In this document: positions 11,346 through 23,700 of the stretch, in pieces | How the letters are laid out: each line of letters starts with the position of its first letter | How positions within the stretch are numbered: the first letter of the stretch is position 1 | Assembly (NCBI RefSeq): GCF_052857255.1 | Contig: NC_135500.1 | Coordinates: 107,131,548 to 107,195,547 of the forward strand | Reading direction: 5' to 3' | Length of the DNA stretch: 64,000 nucleotides | Origin: Amblyomma americanum | Lineage: Eukaryota; Arthropoda; Arachnida; Ixodida; Ixodidae | Program-made: the position numbers and the translations under genes | The notes under the pieces: generated by a model | Databases searched by the model: none | The model's input: only the letters and a program-made list of their open reading frames with translations | What the model was told of the DNA's origin: nothing

Positions 11346-12830
11346 CAACAAAATGTAGTTGAGGGGGGGGGGTCTGCTAACGTCATTCGGTGAGGATATG
11401 GTGACGTCTGCTCCAGGTGATGTGTCAAGTCTGAGGGATTCAATCTTTGCACATCACCCAAATTTAGGCGCGAGCTTTTTAATAGGACTACTACTGCTTG
11501 AATTTTCGACCGTAAATATTGTCATTCGTGTAATCTCGTAGTCATTACAAAAACCGCTAGACAAAGAAAGAGAAAAGAAAGACAGAACGGCACTCGGTAA
11601 TAAATTATCTGAGCTTGTAATCTTTGCGGGATTAAAAATCACAGAATTAAAAGTTAAAAGCCACAGGAGAGCATTTTTAGCGCTTAGCCTCTAGGAAAGC
11701 GTTCCCTGAGTGTGCATTTTTACTGAGTAGAATAAATACGATTGATTATACATCGGCGCAAAACGTCAAGAACTAAGAACCTTTACGGCTATCAGCTAAT
11801 TACCACAGATATTTCATGAACCTTTGCGCTACCTATAACCCTAACTATTTTGCTATGTTCCAGGTATTGTACTGTTGAAGCGTTCCTTTCTTTTTTTGCT
11901 TTGTCCGATAAGCACAAAAAGTTCCCAGCCGGTGAGTTGGGTCCAATAAAGAAAGGTATTGTTTGGAAATACATAGACGCCCACACTTTTCGCTGTCGTT
12001 TACATAAATGATACAAATTAAAAATTTGGTAAAAATAACTTCATCCGCTCTCCGTCGGTCCAGTCGCATCGGCGCTTGATTACAATACGCATGGTACGAC
12101 GGAGTCCAAGTCGATATCGCAGTATCTCCCATTACAACCCAATTTCTCGGTAGTTCCCGCTTTAGGTAGCAAGTGTTCTTGTATGATTTTTTTTTTGGAG
12201 GGGGGGGGGGTGTTTTGACATTGAAATAGCGAGAGAGAGCGACAAGGTATGCAGTATTGAGCGCAACAAGCGGATACCGCCTTTAACATTCTTGAATTAC
12301 GACCTCAAAGAAATGATGTAGTTCTGATTGAATGCCAAAATATGGCACATGTATTTCATATCTTCAGAGGCCTGGCAGGCATGTACAGAAGTTCTTCCAT
12401 GCGCAACAGAATCATTCGAAGGACACTGACGGCGACTCTATCCAATTATTGTTCTCAGTAGAAATCGATTCTCTAGCTTTTTCTGGCTATGCTCACGTCT
12501 GTCCGGAAGCAAGAAAACACGCTTATCGCCGCGAAAATGGGTTTTAAGAAAGCTTCCCGCCAGTCGATTCAAACTGAAAAGAACCGGTTGCCACCGCTTT
12601 AAAGTGAATGGCTGTGTAGCGTAGCCTATGGAATCTGCGGCCAAAAATCAGTGTCGACACATGCATTTTACTGGCGAATTCGGCGGCTGACGGAGACAGC
12701 AGTACTTCATTTTTTATTTTTGTCTTTCCTAGCTTATAAGAGGTACGTATTCGGGTGAGAGTGGCCTGTTCGCGATTAGAAAGTAATGCATCCCGTCGAT
12801 ACTCAGCGTCCCTTGAAGACATTGCTGCAT
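11346..12830. other. AT-rich spacer
   Basis: No gene is recognised. G runs lie at about 11,365-11,372 and 12,197-12,210. Otherwise unremarkable. Confidence 0.5.
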
Positions 12831-13760
12831 GTGCGTTACGCCTCGTCGTTTCCTTGAAAGAACGGTGGAAAGGGCGGCGCTGTCTCACCCCGTAGTCAGG
12901 CTACCGTTTTCGCATCTCCGACAAGCGTCACACTCCTCGTTTCACAGAAATGCAGTCTGTTCAATCTTTCCATCTGCGCGATGGACTGTCACTCGTCCAC
13001 TGCTCTGCAGACCGCCAAGTTGCGTCGGCGTTTGACGCTAGCTTGGTTACACTCAAAAGGGACAAGGGCCGTCAATGCGAATTCGTTCACTCCGTCCCAC
13101 AAAAGGTGCCCGAGGGAGGCTCAGCCGTCCTTCAGTCGCTGGCCGGGCGGCGCGCATAGCCAATCCCACGGTGCTTCCACCCTTGACCCCTTCCAGGAAA
13201 GGGAGACGCGAGAATCCCAAAGGCGCCCTCTCTCCCTCTTTCGAGACCCCCTCTCCTCTCGAAGAAGACGCCCATCTGGTGAAGAAGAGACGAAGCCGTG
13301 TCAATTCGGTGTCAGAGGCCATCCGCCAGAAGCCCCGCCAAGCAACCCAATTACCCCGAGGGGGGGTGAGGCGGCCCCGCGGCGGGGCCAGAGGTGAGAC
13401 GCCCGAGGCGACTGCGGCAGCGCGGTCCAGCAGCGTCCCAGAAAGGGGCCCCATCGGCCGTCCCGGAAACTGCTGACCCTGTTCCCTCTCTGGGCGGCCC
13501 ACTGCCCCCGCCTGCCCGATGCGCGCCCATTGTCTTGGCCTTCCTCCCCCCAGCGAGAGGCCTCCGGCCCTAATGGCTCTCCCCTCTGCACGGCCTTCGA
13601 GCGAACGCGTCCGATCGCCTACGGCGGAGAGCGAGCGCTTTCCACGACGCGACCGTTCATGCATGCCAGAGGCCCTCGGCGTGCAACGTCCGGTGTTCAC
13701 TCCCATCGGGTGTGCTGAGAGTCGGCCCCGGCTGCTGCGAAAGCCTGAAGAATGGGTCTC
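12831..13760. promoter_or_regulatory. GC-rich island
   Basis: A second strongly GC-rich block with frames open on both strands (217 codons minus, 138 codons plus). Composition is Arg/Pro/Gly-biased, with no motif of a known family. It may be a CpG island with a first exon. A coding call would be unsupported. Confidence 0.3.
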
Positions 13761-14641
13761 GATGTCCTCTTAGTAGCCACAACAAACGGCTTTGAGAGCG
13801 GCTTTTAATTCTCTTCAGCCTCAGAGGAATATCTGAGGCCGAGACAAATTGTACCTCTGGCATGATGTATGATGCGCTGGTTTCCTACGCCAGTCTTTGC
13901 GCACTTCCATACGAGTGTTCTAATCGTTCGCTGCCGTTTGCCCCTCTTCTTGTGCAAAGCTGAGTTTGATGCTCTCAAAGACCTTTTCTTATGGCTCTCC
14001 TTCGGGAAATGTGGCAGAGCACGTGAGGTCGCTGAAACTTGCATCGTACTGCGGAATCACCCATTTCATGCTGCGGCAACTCCCTCCGCGCGCAGCTGCA
14101 GCAATCTCAGATCGGTCGAACAAAGTAAGAAAAAATCAAAATGGGCTGCATGAGAAGCAGCGGTCTTAGATTTGATTGGTCTGCTAACCATGGGCTTGAC
14201 ACAGGCGCGTAGTTTTTCAGAGAGGGCCAAATGAAGGTCATTGTTTTAAGCGAGGAGGCAGGGCGTGATAAAAATGGATTTCAGTAAGGGGAGGCGCCCC
14301 CCTCCCCTCTGGATACGTGCCCGGTTTGAGGCATCGGTGGGAGAGACGTCATTGAATTCCAGTTTTGTTTATATTTGGAGTAAGAGGAGGTGCCGTCATC
14401 TACCGTTGGCGCTGGCGACCTCTTTTTTCGTTGCAACAATAGTCGTAAAGAAACAGCAGCTGTAGCTCACACTGGGACGTGAATGTAGCCAGGTATAGTG
14501 AACGACAGATTTTTCTCTTTCAATTTTTCACTTTTAGAGTGATGCTGCTTGCACAACTTTTCGTACGATAGCAGTAGAGTCCACATGAGCAGAAAAATAC
14601 GGCGCCGTGCGTCACGAAATTCCCTGATTTGTTTAGAGAAC

Positions 14642-14892
14642 GATGACGTCCCAGGTTGACATAACATGGCCGAGCGCTGATTGGTCGACAGGGTGTGACG
14701 CGTCATGAGACCACGTAACATAGTCACGTTGGAAGGTGCGCTGGAAAAAATACGATGTGGTAAGTCATAAAAACATCAGGTTGTTTGTCATAAAATTCGC
14801 TGATAGGTCGAGATAGTGATGACGTCACAGGGTCACGTCAGATAGGCGGGCGCAGATTGGTCTCCAGCGTGTGCAACGTCATGAGACCACGT
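14642..14892. repeat. Direct repeat (2 x ~75 bp, 176 bp apart) with CRE- and CCAAT-like motifs
   Basis: 14,642-14,716 and 14,818-14,892 start with GATGACGTC, contain GATTGGTC (inverted CCAAT) and end with CGTCATGAGACCACGT. Similarity extends some 20-25 bp further left of each copy. The second copy holds a full TGACGTCA. This could be a duplicated regulatory cassette or part of a transposon end. Confidence 0.7.
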
Positions 14893-15196
14893 GGGACGGC
14901 CGGTCGCGAACTCAGCCAGTCCGCTCTCATCCGCCGGTTCACTTATGTGATTCACTTGTGTGGTTCACAGTGGAGTAATGAGGATTGTCGGCAAGTGACA
15001 ACACGCATGCTATCGCATTACGCTCCTTGGGTGACTTAAGGCCAAACTAGTTTTTTCATGTTGCGTTTATGACTGTTTCTTCTAGTCAACATCAACTTTT
15101 GTGGACAACGTCGACGACAATGACTTTCTATGCTTATTGAAACAAGATACTACAAAAAGAAGCACCAGAACTGCCTGCGAATCACTCTAAACGTTT

Positions 15197-15318
15197 AATT
15201 AATAATAATTGGTTTTTGGTGGGAAAGGAAATGGCGCAGTATCTGTCTCATATATCGTTGGACACCTGAACCGCGCCGTAAGGGAAGGGTAAAGGAGGGA
15301 GTGAAAGGAGAAAGGAGC
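15197..15318 (-). mobile_element. Truncated Ruka-like SINE (3' part only)
   Basis: This matches the 3' body of the SINE at 5,551-5,860: (AAT)n tail, then TTGGTTTTTGG..GGAAAGGAAATGGCGCAG and the CTGAACCGCGCCGTAAGG block. The tRNA-like head is absent. The right boundary is where similarity is lost near GAAAGGAGAAAGGAG. Confidence 0.85.
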
Positions 15319-16015
15319 GTCATTTCAAGACCAGTTGGACATCACGCCCAGCTATTTTCAGGACGTCGTAAGAATGTCGTCACCTATAAAGCGCGGAGCA
15401 AAGTTACGTTTGAGTCACGATTAAGTGCCTATTTGTTGTACAAGGCCACTGAAACCTTGCCGCCTAATGTCGACGGGTGCCGCCATCTACCGGTAAAAGT
15501 GTGGTTCGTTTATGCGTTCACATCGGTTAGGACTCGATTCAACCACAGAGGTATCTACTCTGAAGTATCGGATGGGGCCGTGCGCGCATTTTGAGACTTT
15601 CCTTCTTTAACGATTCTTCTGCGATGAAAGCAGCACGCTGAGGACCGTGCATATATCAGAACACGCGGTGAGCAGTAAGAGTGACTGGGAGCAACAGAGC
15701 GTGACAGAACACGTAACTCTACACGTATGGCTGAATAGCGTCGTGCTCATCACATTGTAGCCAAAGGCGGAGAACGAGCGCGGGCCTCGTTACGGAGGTC
15801 GCGGAAGGCTACCCCCTCCTTTGTCCTCTCGTGGAGTTAGTAGAAGCCTTCTTTTTGTTCGGCGTGACGCCGCGAAGCTAGGCCGAAACCTGCCTTCTCC
15901 TCCTCGCCAAAGGAGTCCTCAATGAAAACGGTTCTCCATTGACGTCTGTTCGAACGAGTTCGTGTCCCGCACACAGATAAGTCGTCGGGTGGGCGCGCTC
16001 CGCAACCGAGTGTGA

Positions 16016-16022
16016 TATAAAG
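16016..16022 (+). promoter_or_regulatory. Candidate TATA box
   Basis: TATAAAG sits in a GC-rich context 1.44 kb upstream of the first coding exon of the VPxPKP protein gene. Because that exon begins right after a splice acceptor (CAG at 17,460-17,462), an upstream noncoding exon is expected, and this is the best TATA element in range. No donor was identified for it, so the link is inference. Confidence 0.3.
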
Positions 16023-17462
16023 CGGCTGGCGCCCGACGCGGGGCCGTTGACCTTTCGGACTTATCCTCGTTGGTTTGACGGGCGAGTGCTGGCCGCTGTT
16101 GACGGCGGCCTTAATTAAATGCTCCGCGCTGATATGCGCGATTGCGAAACGCCGTTGTTGTTTTTCGCTTTTTGTACGCGGCGTGAAACATGAGTGAGTA
16201 CTCGCTGGCTGGCAGTTGGCGGTCGAAGGAGCGTGGGAGAGATGGATCGCTGCGGTAACGGGAGACGTGCGCGAGAGAGGCCGAGGAATGTGCCCTGAAG
16301 GCGTCCGTCAAGGGATGACTCACCGGCCTCTGGGCAACGAGGTAGAACTGGATGTTTCTCTTGGCTTCGAGCAAACGCATGGAAACTGTCTTGTTAGAAG
16401 CTTGAAGGTGTAGATCAGTACGCCGACATTGGTCTCAATATTGGTTCCTGTAACAATGATGATCAGCTTTTAGTTATGTTTACCAAAGAGCGGGAGTCCC
16501 GGGATGTCACCGTCTGAGCTTATTGCCAGTGTAACGAAACCTCGTAACTACAATGATGTCACACATTGATACTAACAGACCAAAAATGGGCAAATGGGAC
16601 CTCGTCTCAGTCCGGAGCCAAACCAGCAGGTCCTAGAATGTCGCGATTCATAAGTTATGACCTCTGTGACGCGAAGCTGAACCAGAACTGCAAATGCAGT
16701 TTTGGGTTCCCTGAGCAGTCAGAAAAAAATATCAAGCATGCAAGGTGAAACGAATATTTGAAATCTATTAGCCCATGCTGTTTCCTGATTTGGTGGAGCG
16801 CCCATTATCTTAGTCTTTGGACCTGAGTAAATTCGTGCTGTCGCAGAAGTTAGGTGAGGGCAACGCGAAACGTAAGTGTCTCCGACAGGTTTACCGAGTC
16901 ATTCTCGCGTTTGATATTTTACCTGACCGCACGTCTTTGGAAACAAGGCTAGTGATTGGGCTCTTTCTTGATAACGGCAAATGATAATCTCACTGCATTC
17001 ATAATTGCGCGACACAAGAATGACGCAATGTGTATCTGCTTTTTGTTCTCAATTATACAGACCATCCGTCCTTATTAAACGTCTCTGCGTGGAGAAACAT
17101 CGCACAAAACGTTATCATTTCCACCGAGCACCACGCAAATTGCCTGAGTTGTGACACATTTAACCGTACCGCTGTGAAGTGCATGCTGAAAACAAAAAAT
17201 GGATGTCATCACCAACTTTTTGCCTTGGCTTGAGCTGCTTATTCTCTGTTCGTGTATACATACGATATCTCAGACTAACTATAAGGTAAACTAATCCTCA
17301 TGACATCTTTCGTGCAGGGGTGAAGTTAAACTGCACGACCACAGCGGACATCCCCATAAAGTTATGAATTACTAAAGAGATTTTAAAAAAAGCAGTCCTT
17401 CGCGTGGTTCCGAAAGTGCAAAAAGTGACGCTTTTTGGCGCGCTTCTTCATCCATCTTGCAG

Positions 17463-17748
17463 GGACGACATCATGAGGCGCGCGCTGCTCTTGGCGCTCG
17501 TGGCGGGGCTGGCGTCGGCCACGGGCTGGCACGGCGGCGGCGGATGGCACGGGGGTGGCGGCGGCTGGCATCAGCACGTGCCCATCAAGCTGCTGGTGAA
17601 GCACGTGCACAAGCCCATCCCAGTGCCCAAACCTGTTCCGGTTCCTCAGCCGTATCCGGTGCCCAAGCTGTTCCCCATCTTCAAGCCTTTCGCCGTGGCC
17701 AAGCCCGTACCGCAGAAATACATCGTGCACCAAAACTACAACATACAG
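17463..17748 (+). CDS. VPxPKP gene, exon 1 (coding from 17,473)
   Basis: The acceptor TCTTCATCCATCTTGCAG ends at 17,462. The ATG follows 10 nt later, at the start of a clear signal peptide with predicted cleavage after Ala-Ser-Ala. The donor is CAG|GTACAG at 17,748/17,749 (phase 0). It encodes residues 1-92: signal peptide, two WHGGGG-type units, a Lys/His linker, then VPKPVPVPQPYPVPK-type repeats. The open frame continues about 180 nt into the intron, with a sharp change of composition, which supports the donor. Confidence 0.8.
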
Positions 17749-20700
17749 GTACAGTATGGGCGCCCCGCTCAGTATCAAGCCCTATACACAACGCCAAGAA
17801 GACGCTTGCAGCCACGTAGTACTCTTTCTTTTTTTTTCCTGGAAAGCTATACCCATCTCACTTCCCTGCCAATCCACTTCTGCGCCCTTGAAGTACGTGG
17901 GGATTGCACTGATGATGCTTTTGGATAACAGAATGAATTAAAATAGAAGGCAAGCGTACCAGGAGGCGGCAGACTCAGGTGGCCAGATGAGATTGCGAAA
18001 TTTTCCGCGGTAGCTATGGTCGCAGTGGACGCTACTGGGTCGGTGATGATCATGACGATGATGAGACGGCACGTTACGCCAATCCTCTGGAACACTCATC
18101 GAAGATTTTAAAAAGAAACCTACTAAACTATGCTAAGGCTTCGTTAAAACATTCGGCGAGAGCCGCGATTGGCCGTAAATGACAGCCTGCAAGACTGTGT
18201 TAGTAACCGGAAGTGTAAACATCTTTTTCAACAATGCACTTCTGATCGTCGACTTGTTTGCACTCCCTGCTCTTCCCACAAAAGGGTTTAGCGCCAGGAA
18301 ATGCAGGGCTTACCACCATCTAAGAACAAAAGATTTTTCACAGAAAATTATGAAGCTTAATTCATTTTAATGATTTTAATTAAACTTTAGATATAAATTT
18401 AAACATAATTAATAAATATTTGCATTTGCAAACGAAATTGCAAAAGCGCCTCTCCGTGTTACAGATTCGGGTTCATCGACGGCTCAGGGTGCCTGCCAAT
18501 AAAGTCTCTGGTCGTGAAATACTGCATAAATCAATTCCTCGAGGCGCATTCCCGCCTTAGAGGGAGTTGTGATTTTGGTTGCAAAATTTTCAGGAGGACT
18601 ACCACACAAGCCCGAAAACTATGGAGAGAGCTCAATAACGCACCATACTCTGATATCTCGATTTTCTCCCCCACCATTTATTAGAGACATGCCGCATATA
18701 TCGCGCCAAGACCATCAAATGCAGCTCGTACATACTATAACACCTCATAAGCCCTGTTTACATGAACCCGACAGGACCGGGTAGAGTCAGCGTCGGGCTG
18801 GGTGACTCGCCGCTGACTCGCCCCGATTGGTGTCTACATGAACTCTGTTCACGCGCGTAAGTATCGCACCGGCACCTAGCGTCGAGGTTCGCAGTTATTG
18901 CGCAAGCTTCCGGCTCCTGTTTTCGGCCCGCGGGTTCCCGCGCGTTCGCAATGGCCGTGCCGTCAGTTGTTTTGATCATAAAGCTCACTCTCCATCAGCT
19001 TTATTTCATGACCCTTTTGATGTCATGGATAAGCGTTCATAATGTGCTGCTGTCTGCCGCGGTGGTTCATTACCGGGCTCGTTGCCCTGCCACGTCCAGT
19101 GCTAGCCGAGATTGGCCATTTCGGTTGGCAGGTCTTTAAACACCTCTTGATTGCGCTGCCGCCTGCTCTCCAGCGTCTCGCTCACTTTTTTCATTAATTA
19201 GTGCCAGAAAGCATTCCACTTCCCGGTCGGTCCAAGAAGCCCTGGTGGAAATAGCGCGGTGATTGACGGCTGCCGCCATTTTGATCGCTTGATCAATGAC
19301 CGAAATCTTTCCCAGAGTTCCCTGTTACCCGACTTCCTGATCCGACTGCGTTTACATGATTTTTGGAAAGGCGGGTCAGGCGAGTTAACTCGACTCGCTC
19401 TGCCGCTTATTGTTGCTCGACCCGACAACGTTACATGAACCCGACAACTGGTTTTTTACCCGACAAGCAAACTCGAATCGACTCTATCGAGTTCATGTAG
19501 AAAGCTAGGGCTATAGCTGTTGTGGTGGAGGAGATGGACCCAGGCCCGCCCAGGAGCTCTGTCCAGAACAGACAGCAATCGGGCACACGTAGCACATATG
19601 TACTGTCATGAGACGAGCACAATTGTAAATGGCAAGCAAAAGAGCAAGTTCAGAAGGGTAGAGCAAGTGAACCTAGGGTCCTACTCTAAACGCTGCGGTA
19701 GGAGCGGGTAGAGTCTGTAACGTACGTAGGGTCGCGTTATAGCGACAGGAGCTCCAGCGACCACCTGACTGCTGATAGCGGGGCGACGGCTGGCCCTGAG
19801 GCGCAGGGCTGTGAGGGGTCATTCCCGTGACCTTGATGTCCGGCCGGACCTGGACTTGATGTAGTTACTGCTGTGGCATGGCAGATATCCACCGAGTGAG
19901 ATTAGCCAGGGTTCAGTGAGGATCGAGGGCCAAGAGAATAGGATAAACTGGTTGCAAGCTAATGAATGAGGTGCTCGGGACCCTCCCGCACGCGTCCACT
20001 CTTCGTCTTCGTAGCCGGCGCACAATCAACAACGTCGCAGCTACCACGAATGTTACAGAGGATCCCGCCGTGTGACTCACGCCCGCACTTTCATTCATTC
20101 ATTCATTCATTCACGTTCGACAGAATAATGTACGGTGCCTGGCAAGGCCTCGGAATCTATACTGCACACGTTACACGTTCTTACACTTTCTTCCCGCTAT
20201 GCCGAACAAGAGTTTCTCTGGAGTGCCACCTCTCCCGTGAAAGAAAACCACGTTAAGCACCTCGCCAAGCAAGGCGAACCCCAAAACACAGGTGCGTGCG
20301 AGGACAGTGATACGGGCACGCATTACTACGGTGCCGCCACGGCAGTCACTAGTTTAGAGGAACTTCTTGTTGGGCTAGTTGGTGCATTGCCTTGAAGAAC
20401 CACGTTCCGCATTCGAAAGAGGCAAACACGGGAAATTTGCGCTCTTTCCGTCTCTGTTTGTCTCTTTCGAATGCGCAATGTGGTTCTTCAAGGCAGTCAC
20501 TAGCTGCTCGCATTCTCACCCCACTTTGCGCGAAAGGAGTACCCCATACTTCGACGGCGCAAAACAGTAGCCATCGCTAAGCAGTATAGCGTAAACTGGA
20601 AGAGTTGGTATCGATTAATTGCGGCAAACAGCGTGGAGTGCGAAATACAAGGAAACAACGAGTACAAAGGATGAGACTGTGTTATCCTTGATTTCCTGTC

Positions 20701-23700
20701 TTTCGCCGTCTGCGCAGTTTGTCGCAATAAGGCATCGCTTAGGACATTCACCATACACCACCACAATAAATTCCTATCCGGACCGATTGTCATGGCGCCT
20801 GCTGACTGTTTCGAGACTGCGAACTCCCTCCGATTCACTTCTTCAACTAAGCCCAACACTCATCCTAACCACAGATAACGCATAGCAGTTCAAGTTATAC
20901 CAGCCCATCAATAGTATGCGATGGAAGTCGAGCGCATGTTCTCAGGTGAATCCGGGACCCATCACTGCTCGGCCTGAATAATGCAACGATCCACGCAACC
21001 ATTGCCGGGTACTGCCCAAGGACAGGACACCTCTTCTCCAAGAACGGCGAAAGCATAGTACAGTGCGACTTTCGCCACTGTTCTAGACTCAAAACGTAGC
21101 TACTCCTAAAGTGGTCACATTTTTACCTGCTCAAGATAATGCTTCGTGGAATGATTCGTTCTGATGGGAGGTGCTTTATTTTAAGAGGTGCTTCATTAGT
21201 CGAGCCGTCCTCTTATGGAGTAAGTACGTTTGGCATGTTGTAGAAAGGAGTCAGATAATTAAGAAAACGAACTCCTATACCCATGCTTCGTCTATTAGTA
21301 GGACGCGGGATCAAGGGAAACGCAACTGCTGCCGCGCCTTTTCACGTAGAACGCAGCTTTTAATAATAATAATAATTGGTTTTTTGGGGAAAGGAAATGG
21401 CGCAGTATCTGTCTCATATATCGTTGGACACCTGAACCGCGCCGTAAGGGAAGGGATAAGAGAGGGAGTGAAAGAAGAAAGGAAGAATTAGATGCCGTAG
21501 TGGAGGGCTCCGGAATAATTTCGACCACCTGGGGATCTTTAACGTGCACTGACATCGCACAGCACACGGGCGCCTTAGGAAACGCTAAGGCGCCCGTGTG
21601 CTGTGCGATGTCAGTGCACGTTGAAGATCCCCAGGTGGTCGAAATTATTCCGGAGCCCTCCACTACGGCATCTAATTCTTCCTTTCTTCTTTCACTCCCT
21701 CTCTTATCCCTTCCCTTACGGCGCGGTTCAGGTGTCCAACGATATATGAGACAGATACTGCGCCATTTCCTTTCCCCCAAAAAAACAATTATTATTATTA
21801 TTAAAAGCTGCGTTCTACGTGAAAAGGCGCGGCAGCAGTTGCGTTTCCCTTGATCCCGCGTCCTACTAATAGACGAAGCATGGGTACAGCTTTTAGAAAG
21901 ACCGCTTTCAATGCTTCTCTTTGTTCTCTCATAGGTGCCAATTCCCGTGTTGAAGTTCATCCCGCACCACACGTCGATTCCCATCCCGAAGCCCGTGGCG
22001 CTGCCTATACCGATCCATGTGCCCAAGCCGGTGATCGTGCCGGTTCCAAAGCCGGTGCCGGTCAAGAAGCCGTTCCCGGTGCCGGTACACGTGCCGGTGC
22101 CCAAGCCGTTCGTGGTGCCCATCTTCAAGACGGTGCCCGTGCCGGTGCCAAAGCCCATCCATAAGCTCATCAAAGTCATCAAGGAGATCCCCGTGTACAT
22201 CAAGAAGCCAGTGCCCATTTAGTGAGTCCGTCTCTTGGCATGACATATTGACCCTCTGTACATGCATTTAAGCGGGCTGACTTTAGCAACATGAGCATTT
22301 GTTATTATTTCACTCACGAATCGCTACACAGAGAGAGGGCATTTTTTCATTTTTACATTTCTATATGAACGTCCCAAGAAGGTACAGAGAACATTCTCAC
22401 CTTCCTAGTTGAGCAACTATGAAACCTCTGTCGCGACCTTATACGTGCACATCCTTCTTCAAGGCTGCTTTCAGGCACTCAGTAATCCTTGTTTTGAGTT
22501 GTTTATGCTTGTAAAAGTTCCGAACATGAACCAACTAGCTCAAATTGCTGTGTTATGCTATGTGAACTAATTATTTTTTTAAACTCTGCAAAATACACGC
22601 ATCCAAAAGCGTTCTTGATTGCGAAGCAAGCAAACGAAGTCCAATGCTCGAAGCTCCCATGAAACGCGGAGGTGTCCATCTTGAAAACCGCTTTCTGCAT
22701 TCATTTAGCGCACCTGGGTTCATAACAATAGGCTGTAGACATTCGCGGCACATTACATGCTGCAGCAGAAAATGAAACCCACACAAAAGAAATTGCATCG
22801 TTACTGAAGCAGTTAGCTTATGCTTCACGATGCTGGAAAAGCGCCGCGGTAATGTTCACGCGCACTAACATACTTTTTTCTGCTGTATGTTTACCAACCC
22901 GATACACACTCCTCGCGCTCATGCAAGAGAAGTACATAGGCGGCGAGAGTGTACGTAGCGGGCGCCATGCCAGGCCGAGGCACAATGAAATATTGATGGC
23001 TATGGGTTAAGTGTGGAGAGTATATCGGGCATGTCAGCACTGCAGGGACGGCAGGCACTTCTTTTTTTCCCGTAAACTCCAGAAGTCACATATCATAAAA
23101 CCTTCAATGGCATGTTTACTTTTAAAATATAACTCAGTTGCATCCGCAATATCTTCTGCTCAGAAGTTGGCATAGAAGTACGCTACAGTTGGCTCTGAGA
23201 ACTGCAAAAAACGAGGGAATGTTTTCAAGGTGTGCTGCTAACTCTGTGATGTTTTCGAAGTTTGGTATTTCACGTTAGATATGTGTTTATTCCTGCCTTT
23301 AATTCTGCACATCATGTGACCTTTCAACTCAAGAAATCCCGCACTTGCTAAAGGGCAAAAACAGGCTGCGTTGTCTCCATAGTTTATCTAAAGAAAAGCA
23401 GCCAGGGGCGTTGCTGGCAATTATTTCGCAAAATCGCTGCTTCTAAAGTTTTTATTAGAGCTCTCATTTTAAGTTAATCACGATAATTAATCGCTGAAAT
23501 ACGCAGCTGCAAGGCAAATGCCGAATGAATATGCGCTACGCATTTCGTCAGGCCGCCGCTTCTCTTGCAAACGAGAGTGACGCTTTATTTCATATGTCGT
23601 TTACTCCCACTCGTGCAAAAGTGTAACTCCAGGAGTAAAATGCAGAACTTCATTTTTAAATGCATTATGATTCGCGATCAGCGTAGATAATTCTACTCGC

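Noticed and set aside
13053..13706. 217-codon minus ORF with true ATG
   Set aside because: Gly/Arg/Pro low-complexity content in the most GC-rich part of the window; opposite strand is also open.
21295..22218. 307-codon minus ORF
   Set aside because: It is the antisense shadow of the VPxPKP repeats fused to the SINE palindrome.
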